Source: Pyrrhoderma lamaoense (Eukaryota > Basidiomycota > Agaricomycetes > Hymenochaetales > Hymenochaetaceae). From it: a stretch of DNA of 64,000 bases. How positions within the stretch are numbered: the first letter of the stretch is position 1; every line of letters begins with the position of its first letter. The stretch is from NCBI GenBank assembly GCA_002794735.1, contig NBAZ01000029.1, positions 1 to 64,000 of the forward strand, written 5' to 3'. The translations under genes were made by a program, and so were the position numbers. Below are positions 34,181-45,815 of the stretch, in pieces. The notes below the pieces were generated by a model that did no database searches, had not been told where the DNA came from, and saw nothing but the letters and a program-made list of their open reading frames with translations.

Positions 34181-36936
34181 ATGGTAAACCGGGATGATAT
34201 ACCCATACCTGCATCTCTGCACGCGAATTTTCAAATACGTCCTTATACATGCAATGACGATAACAGTGAGAAGAGCTCTTCAAAGTATTCGAAACTAGAT
34301 CTACCGTACTCATCCATCATGAAAGAGACTCAGATCCTTAATGATACCAAGGAGAAATCAGGTATGTTCTTCCACTAACATATACATTATTATTGACAGA
34401 ACAATCATCTGATGAATATATTTATATCATAGATTCGCATCAAGTTTCCACTGATTATAAGTGTGATCTACCAGATACTCTCGCCGCTGCATCAGCATAT
34501 GTGGAGACTAGTTCGAGAGATAATCTCATTATGAACAAGGACAGTATTATACAGCTGACATCAACACAAGATATATCTTCCAGTCATTGCAAGATACATC
34601 GGTTCATGAACTGTATCGATCCTCCAATACATCATGTATCTGATGAGTATCTCTTCGGACATGTCCTACCACCGCTCCGGCGAGACTTGGACATTGAAAG
34701 GGTATGTAATGGATTGAAGAGGAGACATACTCTTATGAGTATGGGGGATGGGATATACAGATGGAAGGGTCTGATAACGTGCAGGAAGAAAGATAATAAG
34801 AAAGAAATAGCTATAGGGGAGAAAATCAGAAATATTATAGCAGCACTTGAATATGAGGCAAATTTAGCGTTATCAGATGGGTCACAAAATACGTTGGAAT
34901 TTAATGCAAACAAGAATGGAATATCATTGTCTGCAGATACCGATATAGACGCTGCACTATTCGTCACTGACCGTACAGGGAAACATGAAAATAAGAAGTA
35001 TTGGAATGATATTGCCGTTCCTATCTTGTTCGGTGATGGTAAACATGATAAATATTGTGATGTGAGTCAAAGCTGGTCATAGTGTTATTCTCTAATTCTG
35101 ATATTTGGAGTAGGATATTGATGAAATTGTTCACTGCATGCAACATATGATAGCACATGATCTCTGCCGAAGATTCGTATACGGGATTGAATTCAGCAAC
35201 AGATCTATGCATGTATGGTTCATCTCAAGAAGTTCGATACTCGTCAGTAATGGGATTGACCTCGATAAAGTGTGCACTTTCTTTCACTTATACATACACT
35301 GATACTAAGTGAAGCATGTGTAGGACCACAAGAGTGTGATCAGGATATTTCTCTCTTTGTTATACGCGTCTAAATCGGATATTGGATGGGATCCAAGTAT
35401 ATCTACGAGTCTTGTCGATGGAGAGCGTGTTCACACAATCGACGTTTCTGGTATCCGTGTACAAACAGACGAGTCAATGGCACTCTCTCTTCAGCGATCG
35501 AAGATGATCCTCGGTTCAGGAGCCCGCATTTACAAAGCCCATAAGATTATCGATGAAAAAAGAGCTGAGCTAGGTGTTCTGAAGGATTACTGGATAGAAG
35601 ACGGGAAGATTCCTGAGTGTTTGATACGGGAGCAAATTCTGAGAGATATTGAAGATGAGGATGACCGGGAGTATGTTGATGAACATATTCTTACCCCTCT
35701 AGCGTATGGGAGGGTTAAGGTAGGAGACATTGATGATCATACTGAGATGATGATGCTTGGAGAGAAGTCACTAGATCTCTCAGAGCGGATCGATTCATTG
35801 ACTTCTGTAGAGGTTGTGTCTGAGAAGATGATGATCGGGTCAGAGAATGAGAATAATGATACTAAGAGTCAGATATCTCGAGCCCGGGAAGATAATCAAG
35901 AGAAGAGGGACATCCATCGATATCATTACCGTATCTTATACAAGGAGGTTGCGACCCCGTTTTATAACTTGAAGAACAGTATGGATATCATACTTGTGTC
36001 AATTGACGTGCTTGAGAGTAAGTATTATAAACTCTGGAACACCTGATGATAATACTGACCATATCTAGCTCTTCGGCGTATTCATGAGGCAGGATGGGTG
36101 CACAGAGACATAAGCGGAGGAAATATATACTTATATACAGATCCTATCACAAATAGGAAACGGGGAATGATTGGGGACCTAGAGTTTGCGAAGAGGGCCG
36201 GAGAAGGCGCCAGATACGACGTTCGAACGGTATATACTTGCTCTTCTACATTTTGAAGCTATTTAAATATTTGACAGCTCTACTTTAGGGCACACCTGAC
36301 TTTATGGCAATTGAAATAGCATATCAGAATTATCTTTTTGGATCTGTGCAAACAAGTCAATCGCCAGAAACTGAAGCGGAAATTGATATGCGCAATGAAA
36401 GAGCCGAACGTGAAGAACTGAAATTAAATCCCGAAAATGATGGCATTTTCTATAATTACATACATGATATCGAGTCTGTTTGGTGGGCCTTAATCTGGGC
36501 GTTATTCTCGTTTGAGAAGAAAAATGAACTCCTTGATCGAGGGGATGTTGTCACCCGTAGGAGGAACCGGAAAAATCTCTTTTCTGGAGCCTTAAAGTCA
36601 GCGGATCGCCAAAACTTTCTCAAAATATTAAAAGTATACAATAGTTATGTGAAATGCGTTCCCGGATATCTCCAAGACTTCGTTACAGTTTTGGGTATAG
36701 CGCGTAAGAAGATCGTAGCGGAATACATAGTCAAGGAAGCCGATAACCCACAGTCTATCAAATACGTATCACCTAAACTTCATGAGCGATTCATCACTTA
36801 CCTTCGCCTTGTCACTTTGGAGAGCTTCAGTATTGTCCGCATGTCTTCGGACAAGCTAGAAAAAATGGCTCCTTATCGAGCTACTGTAGGAGACGATGAA
36901 GGGCATTCGTCGAAGAAACAAAAGTATGTAATCTAA
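34181..36936 (+). CDS. FunK1-family protein kinase, copy F (type II)
   Basis: Proposed exons are 34181-34361, 34433-35061, 35114-35269, 35324-36017, 36069-36229 and 36289-36936, about 822 residues, all in phase. Exons 1-2 encode the same protein as copy E, and exon 4 differs by a handful of residues (DEKRAELG, SQISRARE). Exon 6 is quite different (YQNYLFGSVQTSQSPETEAE) and carries HDIESVWW and the KKQKYVI tail. The catalytic loop reads HRDISGGN and the metal motif IGDLEFAK. The identity boundary with E thus falls around the intron 5/exon 6 junction. The downstream neighbour is LTR L5. Confidence 0.85.
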
Positions 36937-37831
36937 TATGGTTTATCTGTATTCATAGCCTGACGCTAGTCTCCAAGGTGTAGCCATTCACTTTCATAGA
37001 TACTACGCTTCCATTACTTCACTGAGGACTAGAATGTTCAAAACCCATTTATTAGATTACTCTTCTTATCGCATTTCTGTTCGCATTGCTCTGTCCCTCT
37101 CTCATAGCGTAGCATCTTGTACTGTATCTGTTCTGGAATCTAGCATAATCTCCCATGTATCTATTTTCACAACATATTGTATATCATTCCATTCATGATC
37201 AGAGTTTAGAGTTGGTATTGTTAATGAATAGATTTTTCTGATATCTTAAACAAGGAGCAAGGTACAAACCCATCGCTCAATATTCTCATGAGCCACGACT
37301 AGGACTACGGAGCTTTAGCTTGGTAATGACAATCAGTTTGAGTATTAATCTACCCACTGAATGTCCTGTTTTGAGACTCGATTATTATAGCTTCGTTGTT
37401 CAAGGCATTATCTTGCTCCGACATGTCTCTGATCCGTTCGGAATTACAACATTTGCGGAGGTAGAACATTCATAGAGAAATGACGTATGATCGAGGTAAG
37501 CCTTGTCTCAAACAGATCATCATGAGAATACTAGTAGTAATATGGAATTGAACTAACCATGCATATTCTCGTAGAGACATAATATAAGGGGCTGCGGCAG
37601 ACTTTGCCAATAATCGTATGGTGAGATCCATATAGCAACTTGGATCGACACCAGTATCATTAGAGAGAAGAAATACTGATATGAGTCTCAGGTAGTTTCG
37701 AGATAGAAAGGTAAAAGATATTAGTAGTGGTGGTGATACACCAGATATTACAAGTTTTAAAACACTATACTAGTTTGAGTTATACACTGCTTAAGCATAC
37801 TGCTTTCCCTTGAGAGTCACAGACGAGATAT
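36937..37831 (+). repeat. 3' flank and distal flank of kinase F
   Basis: About 540 bp of proximal kinase 3' flank are followed by about 350 bp of distal flank (CAGACTTTGCCAATAATCG, GGTAAAAGATATTAGTAG). The order matches 27960-28760. It ends where LTR L5 begins. Confidence 0.6.
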
Positions 37832-38564
37832 TGTAGGACCAACAAAGTAGATAGACAGTCATAGTGCATTTACAATGCACTTTGTAACTCTCCCGAAAAG
37901 TCCATTACTACTCGGCCGCACGTCTTGTCCATTTCTCTTACTATTCGGCTTCACTTTTTACTTTCTACTCTTACTCGAGGATAGGGTTCGTCTATATGGC
38001 CCCCTCGTTTCTGATAGCTTAAACCCTTCATCCAATGGCATATAGCCACCTGGACGCCATGCTTTCCTTATTATCTAACCTTTATCTCGCGTTTTGCTAT
38101 ATAAGCCTCCAGACTTGAGGCCGTAGTCAATCAATCAACCCCCAGTTACCTCTCTCGGTCGCTATCTTTCTACACCCCCCGAGTAGCTCTCTACTAGTCT
38201 CCTGTACTCTTTATCTACTTCTCTGCTGCTTAATTAGCCTGCCCGGGCGCGCTTGTAACGCTCTGACCGTACTGCAAGTCGTCCGGGCGGACTGAAATAC
38301 ATGCACTTTTACCTCAAACTACAGCCTCGGTCGGGGCTCTGTTCTATACGTTTCTACTACTTTTACTTGTCTGTGAAGTCTCAGCTTGCCTCGAGGTCTC
38401 TATCTCACTCTGCGCTCCGGCCGAAGTCGAGTTCCTCACTTTTTAGCCCTCAAAACTGAGCCTGAGCATCGTGTCTAGTGTAGGCAGACTCTAAATCCCA
38501 AGCCCTCGCCATCAGATACGACACAAAGGTCAAGCTCTGAACAAAAGTTTAGTTTTCGTTTTCA
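37832..38564 (+). mobile_element. Solo LTR (family LTR-1), copy L5
   Basis: It starts TGTAGGACCAACAAAG and ends in a duplicated GTTTTCGTTTTCA, with a shorter poly-C run. The region normally carrying GAGATCTCGGCCGGACGG is partly deleted. The left flank is kinase distal flank and the right flank is a kinase exon 4 on the opposite strand. No matching target duplication is seen, so it marks a rearrangement joint. Confidence 0.75.
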
Positions 38565-40039
38565 ATACTCACCAATCACATCAGTCAGCACAAGTATAAT
38601 ATCCATACTATTCTTCAGGTCATATTATGGGGCTGCAACCTCCTTGTACAATATACGGTAATGATATCGATGGATGTGCCTCTTCTCTTGATAATCCTCT
38701 CGGGCTCTAGGTGTCTGACTCTTAGCATCCTTATTTTCCTTCTCTGTCCCGATCATCTTATTCCTAGATACAAGATCCACAGGATCCAATGAATCGATTT
38801 GATCTGAGCAATTAAATGATTTCTTTCGAAGCATCATCAACTTGGTATGATCATCAGTGTTCCCTGCCATGACTCTTCCGTAAGCTAAAGGGGTAAGAAT
38901 ATGTTCATCAACATATTCCCGATCCTCGTCGTCAACAATATCTCTCGAATTTGGTCCCGTAATAAACACTCAGGAATCATCCCATCTTCTATCCAGAAAT
39001 CCTTCAGAACAAGAAGCTCGGCTTTTTCTTCATTTACAATTTTACGAGCTTTGTAAATACAGGTTTCTGAACCGAGGATCATATTCCATATATCGTTGCA
39101 TGAAGCGTACAATTTGTCCAATATCCTATTCCAAATATCAGAACTAGAAATTAATACTATGATCAGTTCTCACTCACATTACAATAATCATTAATATGTA
39201 AGATAGGAACGGCGATATCATACTAATATTTTTCATCTCCATTCTTCCCTGTATGGTCAGTGAGGAGTAGTTCAGCGTCAATTTCGGTATCTGCAGACAA
39301 TGATATTAGATTATCGCCTGACTCATAATCTAACGTACTCTGTGATCCGCTTGATAATGAGCTATTCGCATCATATTTCAGTGCCGTAATATCATGCTAC
39401 AGTGATATGCCGTTATCATCTTTCTTCATAGACATGTTTACTCCCTTCCATCTGTATCTTTCTCCCCGCATATTCATAAGAACGTGTCTCTTCATAAGTC
39501 CTTTGCATACCCTTTCGATATCCAGACCTCGATGAAGAGGTGGGAGAAAATGTTCGAAGAGATATTATCAGACTCATAATATAATGATCTTCCGATATTA
39601 TCCATAAACCCTCTATTATTATATACCTCGTAAGATCCGGAGAACATATCCAGTGAGAATTTCGGTTGTATATTCTCTATCTTGCTCATATTAAACTTAT
39701 CGTTCGGTGTATTCTCTACATGTGAAAATGTAGACCCGTCAACGATATTTTATCAAATTTGGAACCAGAGACTTGATTCCAATCTATGAAAAGGTGATCT
39801 AGTTGAGTGTGTATTAGATGCTAATGTATAATTCAACGGGAAAGCATACCTGCATGCTCTTTCGTTCGGTCTGGAATCGGAGTCTCTTTCATGTTGGCTG
39901 AATAGGGTGGATCTGACATCGGATTCGAGAGCTCATCCGGATAATTCGAAGAGCTCTCTCCGAGGCTGTGTATACAAGCACGGTCTAGGAGACTGGCATC
40001 CAGAGAAGTAGGATTAGGTGTGTTATCCCGGCCTACCAT
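38565..40039 (-). pseudogene. FunK1 pseudogene psi-P4
   Basis: Exon 1 at 40039 starts MVGRDNTPNPTSLDAS and ends KEHAG. Exon 2 (about 39790-39170) is frameshifted several times. Its last part and a short exon 3 remnant (about 39140-39095) are fused directly to the middle of exon 4 (about 39090-38565) with exon 3 mostly lost. Exon 4 still shows YVDEHILTPLAYGRVMAG and then stops or shifts. It is cut off by LTR L5, and exons 5-6 are absent. It is the head-to-head partner of psi-P5. Confidence 0.8.
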
Positions 40040-40538
40040 ATCCGGATGAAAGCACCAGCAAGAACGGATGGGAGTCATAATACTAAGAATGGATGGTGGT
40101 TTGTACTGAAACGCGACAAGTCACGGCTTGGATCCATTAGATGGTGACGTCATCTGATCCCTTTACAGCTTCAAAGAAGATTTCCATAGAAGGACGGCTC
40201 TTGCCCCGATTTGGATAGTCTGAGGTGATACGTTATACTAATAGGGTGGAGTCGAACCAGCTGCTATGCTTAGTACAAGTCATTGGTTCTTGAATAGTTA
40301 GATTTTCAGTTTAACTGTTGTTCCGAGGTTCTTACTCGCACTACATTTAAATTCAAATTATCAACAGTGTTTCTTCCTATTATAATTATTGAATGTGTCT
40401 GTTACATGCTTATTACGTGACAAGTACCAATATTCATCTAATGGATCCAAGCCGTGACTTGTCGCGTTTCAGTACAAACCACCATCCATTCTTAGTATTA
40501 TGACTCCCATCCGTTCTTGCTGGTGCTTTCATCCGGAT
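40040..40538. repeat. Head-to-head spacer between psi-P4 and psi-P5 (spacer S2)
   Basis: This is a duplicate of the D/psi-P3 spacer at 26245-26743, very similar throughout and carrying the TGACGTCA palindrome at 40145-40152. The two edges are inverted copies that include the first 13 codons upstream of both starts (MTPIRSCWCFHPD on each side). Confidence 0.75.
40145..40152. promoter_or_regulatory. TGACGTCA palindrome (CRE/ATF-type site), second copy
   Basis: Same site and position as 26350-26357 in the sister spacer, about 105 bp upstream of psi-P4. Retention in both copies may only reflect recent duplication. Confidence 0.35.
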
Positions 40539-41384
40539 ATGGTAGGCCGGGATAACACACCTAATCCTACTTCTCTGGATGCCAGTCTCCTAGACCGTGC
40601 TTGTATACACAGCCTCGGAGAGAGCTCTTCGAATTATCCGGATGAGCTCTCGAATCCGATGTCAGATCCACCCTATTCAGCCAACATGAAAGAGACTCCG
40701 ATTCCAGACCGAACGAAAGTGCATGCAGGTATGCTTTCCCGTTGAATTTTAAAATAGCATCTAATATACACTCAACTAGATCACCTTTTCATAGATTGGA
40801 ATCAAGTCTCTGGTCCCAAATTTGATATAGTATCATTGACTGGGTCTACAGTTTCACATGTAGAGAGTAAACCAAACAATAAGATGCATATGAACAGCGG
40901 TAAACTCCCCAATTATTCTCAGCAGTATGAGATTCCGATTCCTTCAGAGCTTTCCTCCAGGAAGAAGTTAATCGGGGTAAATAATAAAAATAAGGATGTC
41001 ATTCAATATTCTCGTCAGACACCTCAAGTCCGTGAGTATGACGAGAGAAAGAGCTACCCTCAATGCCATCATTACCGGGACTTGTACAAGGAGGGTGCAA
41101 CTCCATTTCTAGCTTGAAGAACAGTATGGATATTATACTTGTGCTGAATGATGTGATTGAAGGTGAGTACTTTGAATCCCACGACATCTGATAATAACTT
41201 CAACTGTATTCAGCTCTTCGGCGTATCCATGATTCGGCGTATCCATGAGGCAGGATGGGTAAACCTAGACATAAGTGAAGGGAATATGTACTTATATACA
41301 GATCCTATCCCAAACAGGAAACGGGCCCCAACGGGGTCTAGCCCTTCGGGTCTTGCACAGGGAGGGGGGTAGGAATAAGTATTA

Positions 41385-41455
41385 AAGGGGTTAGCTGAGT
41401 GGTTTAGCAGTAAACTTAAGCTTTACGGACAGAGTTTCGATTACTCTACTCCTTA
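41385..41455 (+). tRNA. Mitochondrial-type tRNA, anticodon loop CTTAAGC (TAA)
   Basis: A full cloverleaf folds: acceptor AAGGGGT/ACTCCTT, D arm GCT/AGC, anticodon stem GTAAA/TTTAC with loop CTTAAGC, and T arm AGAGT/ACTCT. The anticodon reads TAA, but the variable loop is short (class I), unlike leucine tRNAs. One possibility is a decayed tRNA-Phe (GAA) with G34 changed to T; identity is uncertain. In the nucleus it is probably not functional. Confidence 0.65.
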
Positions 41456-41529
41456 TCATAAAACCATCGTAGATCTTGCACTAGCCCCCAAAGGGGGTGG
41501 GCTAGCAGGTGCTGCAAATTAACTGTTAA

Positions 41530-41614
41530 ACGAGTATGCCAAAATGGTAGCCAGGTGAATTTTAGGTATTCATAATTATTATTGATTGTAAGAGTTCAAG
41601 TCCCTTTACTCGTA
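41530..41614 (+). tRNA. Mitochondrial-type tRNA-Leu (TAG)
   Basis: Acceptor ACGAGTA pairs with TACTCGT. The anticodon stem is TGAAT/ATTCA with loop TTTAGGT (anticodon TAG). A long variable arm marks class II, as expected for leucine. The T arm contains GTTCAAGTCCC. The D stem has a likely mutation (GCC opposite GCC), fitting decay after transfer to the nucleus. Confidence 0.7.
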
Positions 41615-41636
41615 GTCCCCTTCGGGGCGGGTGGGC

Positions 41637-41694
41637 GCGAACTGGGACACCCCTCATTGACAATGAGGTACTCTACCAGTTAAGCTAAGGGCCC
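41637..41694 (-). tRNA. tRNA-Asp (GTC)-like, 3' truncated
   Basis: The minus strand starts GGGCCCTTAGCTTAACTGG, then has a perfect anticodon arm CCTCA/TGAGG with loop TTGTCAA (anticodon GTC). The T arm begins TCCCAGTTCG, but its 3' half and the matching acceptor strand are missing, replaced by a GC cluster. It is a partial gene. Confidence 0.5.
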
Positions 41695-42520
41695 TAACAT
41701 ATTTCCTCCCCCCGCAGGGCTAGCAGCTAGCTTCAACGGGGCATCGTAGATCTTGCTGCAAGCCCCTGCGGGCGGGGGGGGTGCAGGGCTCGTTAAATTA
41801 TCTGATTAAAACCCTATCCTCTGTGTTGCCACATCTGGTTGCTCCTTTTCACAACTCCAACGGGTCCTCAAGGGGGACCTAGAGTTTGCGAAGAGGGCCA
41901 GACAACCGAAAGACACTGAAGCGGATACTGACGCAGAGATGCGCGCGAATGTAGCCAGACTTGAGATTCTGAGATCGATGTCCGATCGTAATGGCATTTT
42001 CTACAATTATATCCATGATATTGAATCCGTATGGTGGGCCATGATCTGGGCGATGTTCGCGCTTGAGAAGGAGGGTGAACTTGTTGATCGAGGGGATATT
42101 GTCACCCGCAGGACGAATCGGAAAAATCTCTTCCCTGGAGTCTTGGATTCATCGAAACGACAGAACTTTCTCGAAAAACTAGAAAAATACGACAATTACA
42201 CCAAGTGCACTCCCAAATACTTCCTCAGCATCACAGCAGCGCTGGATCTTGTGCGGGAGGAAATTGTGAATGAGTATCGAGCCAAGGAAGTCGATAACCC
42301 GCGGTCTATCAAGTACACGTCACCGAAACTTCATGCCCGATTCATTGCTTACCTTCGCCATGTCAATATGGAGAGCTTCGCTATTGTCCACAAGTATCAC
42401 GAAAAACCCGAAAAAATAGCCTTTAAACAAGCTACTGTAGGAGACGATGAGGGACATATGTCAAAGAAACAAAAGAATGTATTTAAATACATTTTATTCA
42501 TGATGATGATTCGACTCTAG

Positions 42521-43031
42521 ACTCCAATATATAGTCAATCAGTAGCATATTGTACTGTATCTGTTCTGGAGTCTTGCATAATCCCTCATGTATCTCTTTT
42601 TACCTTTTCCTTGAATTCTACAGACGAATATACATAATAAGGTCTCAAGATTTAAAGTAAAATATAGAAGCGTTTGCAATCCTGATTATTATCACGGCTG
42701 TGTGACTGTAACGCTATCTCACGTAATTGGATACTTGATGTGACTGAATTATTTATACTCAGGACAGAACATCTCTCTCTTCTGAGAGTTACGTACCAGT
42801 CACCAAACCACCGTTCTGTAGTTCAGCACTTCTTCTTGTGATCATCATTTCATTGTGAGTCTGTTTAATGCATCTCTTACGTTTTTATCACATGTATCTC
42901 TATAAACGTGTCCAACTCTGTCTTTCATCCAGTTGAGCCAGGCCGTGACTGGTCGCGTTATACTCCAAACCTCCGTCAATCCTTAGTACGGTAATCTTCA
43001 TCGTCCCCTCTTCTAGTATCTGCATTCGAAT
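42521..43031. other. Flank between psi-P5 and kinase G
   Basis: The first ~80 bp are remnants of the kinase 3' flank. Then come about 120 bp matching the sequence next to copies E and J (CTGATTATTATCACGGCTG), and then the kinase 5' flank with a diverged promoter block (CTGGTCGCGTTATACTCC near 42949). No gene is seen. Confidence 0.5.
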
Positions 43032-45815
43032 ATGGTACGCCATGGTGAGACACCTGGACGTGTATCTCTGGATGCCAATCCCCTAGTCCATGCATGTGCG
43101 TGCTCTGATGGAGAGAGCTCTTCAAAGTACCAGTATAAGCATCCGAACTCACTTCCAAACCAACCTCGCTCCGGTACCATGAAAGGGACACAGATCTCCA
43201 ATCAGACTAAGGAGAATGCAGGTATATTATCCCTTCACCTCATATTACCTAGTAAACACTCATCTTGTATATCTTATAGACTCGCATCAAGATTATGGTC
43301 CTTCGAGCTGTGCCAAACCAGTGCTACAGTCGACTAGTGATATTTTTGTAGAAAATACAGAGAAAGATATCATCAAAATGAGCATGACAGAGAATCTACA
43401 ACGGAAATCTTCACTGAATATAATCTCCATATCTTACGATATATATCAGAGGGAGATTATGGATAATGTTGGATTATTAGTATATCGTGTGCCTGATAAA
43501 TATCTCTTTGAACATGTTCTACCACCACATCGTCAAGGTCTGGATACTGAGATGGTATGTAAAGGACTGAAGAGGAGACACGTTCTTATGAATATGGGGA
43601 AAGGAAGATACGGATGGAAGGGAGTAGACATGTCTAAGAAGAGAGATAATCACAACAGCATAACCATAGGGGAGACGCTGCAGAGTATTATAACAGCACT
43701 GAAACACGAGGCGAATAAAGTGTCATCAAATAGATCATGGAACACACTAGCTTTTGAGTCAGGAGACAATGAAATATCATTGTCTGCAGAGACTAATATA
43801 GACGCTGCACTACTCCTCACTGACCATACAGGGAACCATGGTGTTAAGAGGAATTGGTATGACATCGCCATTCCTATCTTGCTCAGTGATAGTGAACATG
43901 ATGATTATTGCAATGTAAGTCACAAATAATCGCATTGTTATTCTCTAATTCTGATATTTGGAGTAGGATATTGGACAAATTGTGCATTGCATGCAACATA
44001 TGATGGCACATGATCTCTGCCGAAGATTCGTATACGGGATTGAATTCAGCAACGGATCTATGCATGTATGGTTCATCTCAAGAAGTTCGATACTCGTCAG
44101 TAATGGAATCGACCTCGATAAAGTATGCACTTTCTTTCACTTATACATACACCGATACTAAGTGAAGCATGTGTAGGACCACGAGAGTGTGATCAGGATA
44201 TTTCTCTCGTTGTTATACGCGTCTAAATCGGATCTTGGATGGGATCCGACCATTTCTACAGAGCTCGTCAGTGGTAAACGTATCCATACGATCGATGTTT
44301 CTGGTACTCAAGTCGTGACAGATGCGACCATGAATATCTCTGACTCAAAAGCCCAGAACATCATTGGATCGGGTACGCGTATCTACTTGGCCAATAGGAT
44401 TGTTGATGGGAAGAAAGCTGAGAAGGTTGTACTCAAAGATGTCTGGCTCAAAGATGGGCGAATTCCTGAACATGAAATCCGTGCTCAGATTGTAAATGAT
44501 ATTGCTGACGCTGACGACCAGGAGTATGTGAGAGAGTATACCCTCACACCGATAGCATATGGGAAAGTCAAAGTGGGAGATACCGAGGACCATACGGAGA
44601 AGGTTATGCTTCGTGGGAAGTCACCCGACTATTCTCGTCAGTATAAAATCCCGATTCCGCCAGAGCTTGCCTCCAATAAGGATACAACTGAAGTTCAACA
44701 TGAGAATAAGGAAGTCATCGAGCATACGCGGCGGACTCCCCAAGTCCGTGAAGATAACAAGAGACAGAGCTACCCGCACCGCTATCATTACCGGGTTTTG
44801 TACAAGGAGGTTGCAACCCCATTTTGTAATCTGAAGAACAGTATGGATATCATACTTGTGACGATTGACGTGCTTGAGAGTAAGTATTATAACTTCTGAA
44901 ACATCTGAGAATACTTCTGACCATATCTAGCTCTTCGGCGTCTTCATGAGGCAGGATGGGTGCACCGAGACATAAGTGGAGGAAACATCTACTTATATAC
45001 AGATCCTATCACAAATAAGAAACGGGGAATGATTGGGGACCTGGAATTTGCGAAGAGGGCCGAAGAAGGTGCCAGATATGATGTTCGAACGGTATATACC
45101 TTACCATATATCATTACAAGATCCTGCTTATACTGACACTCAACTATAGGGATCACGTGACTTTATGGCAATTGAAATAGCAAGCCAGGGATATCTTTTT
45201 TTCACATTCGGGCAATATTGTCAGTCGACAGACACTGAACCAGATACTGATACAGAGATGCGCGCGGAGAAAACCAGAGATGCGTTTCTTAGCATTCTAA
45301 AATCAGTGTCCGGTCGTAAAGGCTTTTTTTACAATTATATCCATGATATTGAATCCGTATGGTGGGTCATGATCTGGGCGCTGTTCACATTTGAGAAGGA
45401 GGGTGAAGTTCTTGATCGAGGGGATACTGTCACTCGTAGGACTAATCGGGAAAATCTCTTTTACGGACCCTTAAAGGCAATGGATCGCCGAGACTTCTTC
45501 GAAAGACTAGAAATATACGACAATTACGCCAAGTGCATTCCCAAATACTTCACCAGCAACGTAGCAGCGCTAGATCTTGTGCGGAAGAAGATTATGAAGG
45601 AGTATCGAGCCAAGGAAGTCGATAACCCACAGTCTATCAAATACACATCACCGAAACTTCATGCCCGATTCATTGCTTACCTTCGCCATGTCAATATGGA
45701 GAGCTTCGCTATTGTCCGTATGTCTCCCGATAAACCAGAAAAAATGGATCCTTATCGAGCCACTGTAGACGACGATGAAGGGCATTCGTCGAAGAAACAA
45801 AAGTATGCATTTTAA
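43032..45815 (+). CDS. FunK1-family protein kinase, copy G (mosaic; altered GTP motif)
   Basis: Proposed exons are 43032-43221, 43280-43914, 43967-44122, 44177-44879, 44931-45091 and 45150-45815, about 836 residues. Exon 1 is distinctive (MVRHGETPGRVSLDANP). Exon 2 resembles D and J (KYLFEHVLPPHRQGLDTE). Exon 4 begins type II (DHESVIRIFLS) and switches to type I (STELVSGKRIHTIDVSGTQ, VVLKDVW), as in copy C. Exon 5 has HRDISGGN and IGDLEFAK. Exon 6 starts GSRDFMAIE where every other copy has GTPDFMA(L/I/V)E: the bases GGATCACGTGAC replace GGCACACCTGAC without frame change. HDIESVWW and KKQKYAF are present. Whether the altered substrate-binding segment leaves an active kinase is unknown. It is transcribed away from psi-P5 and converges on H. 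Confidence 0.82.

Larger units (their letters stand above)
41325..41872. other. Probable mitochondrial DNA insert (NUMT) with a tRNA cluster
   Basis: This ~548 bp block interrupts kinase exon 5 and is unlike anything else in the window. It has AT-rich stretches punctuated by GC clusters (CCCCTTCGGGG, AGCCCCCAAAGGGGG, CCCCCGCAGGG with a distant complement), as in fungal mitochondrial intergenic DNA. It contains three tRNA-like structures and a repeated ATCGTAGATCTTGC (near 41467 and 41745). It replaces about nine bases of exon 5, a footprint expected from end-joining capture at a break. The organellar origin is inferred from composition and tRNAs, not from a match. Confidence 0.75.
40539..42520 (+). 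pseudogene. FunK1 pseudogene psi-P5, split by a mitochondrial-like insert
   Basis: Exon 1 (40539 to about 40727, MVGRDNTPNP...KVHAG) is intact. Exon 2 shows DWNQVSGPKFDIVS, then the same exon 2-to-exon 4 deletion joint as psi-P3 (SGKLPNYSQQYEIPIPSELS), and reaches a stop in EGATPFLA. Exon 5 (from about 41215) has an internal duplication of CGGCGTATCCATGA and reads NLDISEGN in place of HRDISGGN, so the catalytic loop is damaged. At 41325 exon 5 is cut by the insert. From 41873 it resumes with GDLEFAKRA and runs directly into exon 6 (DTEADTDAEMRANVARLEIL), missing intron 5 and the GTPDFMA motif. The exon 6 C-lobe (HDIESVWW) continues open to 42520. Confidence 0.85.
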
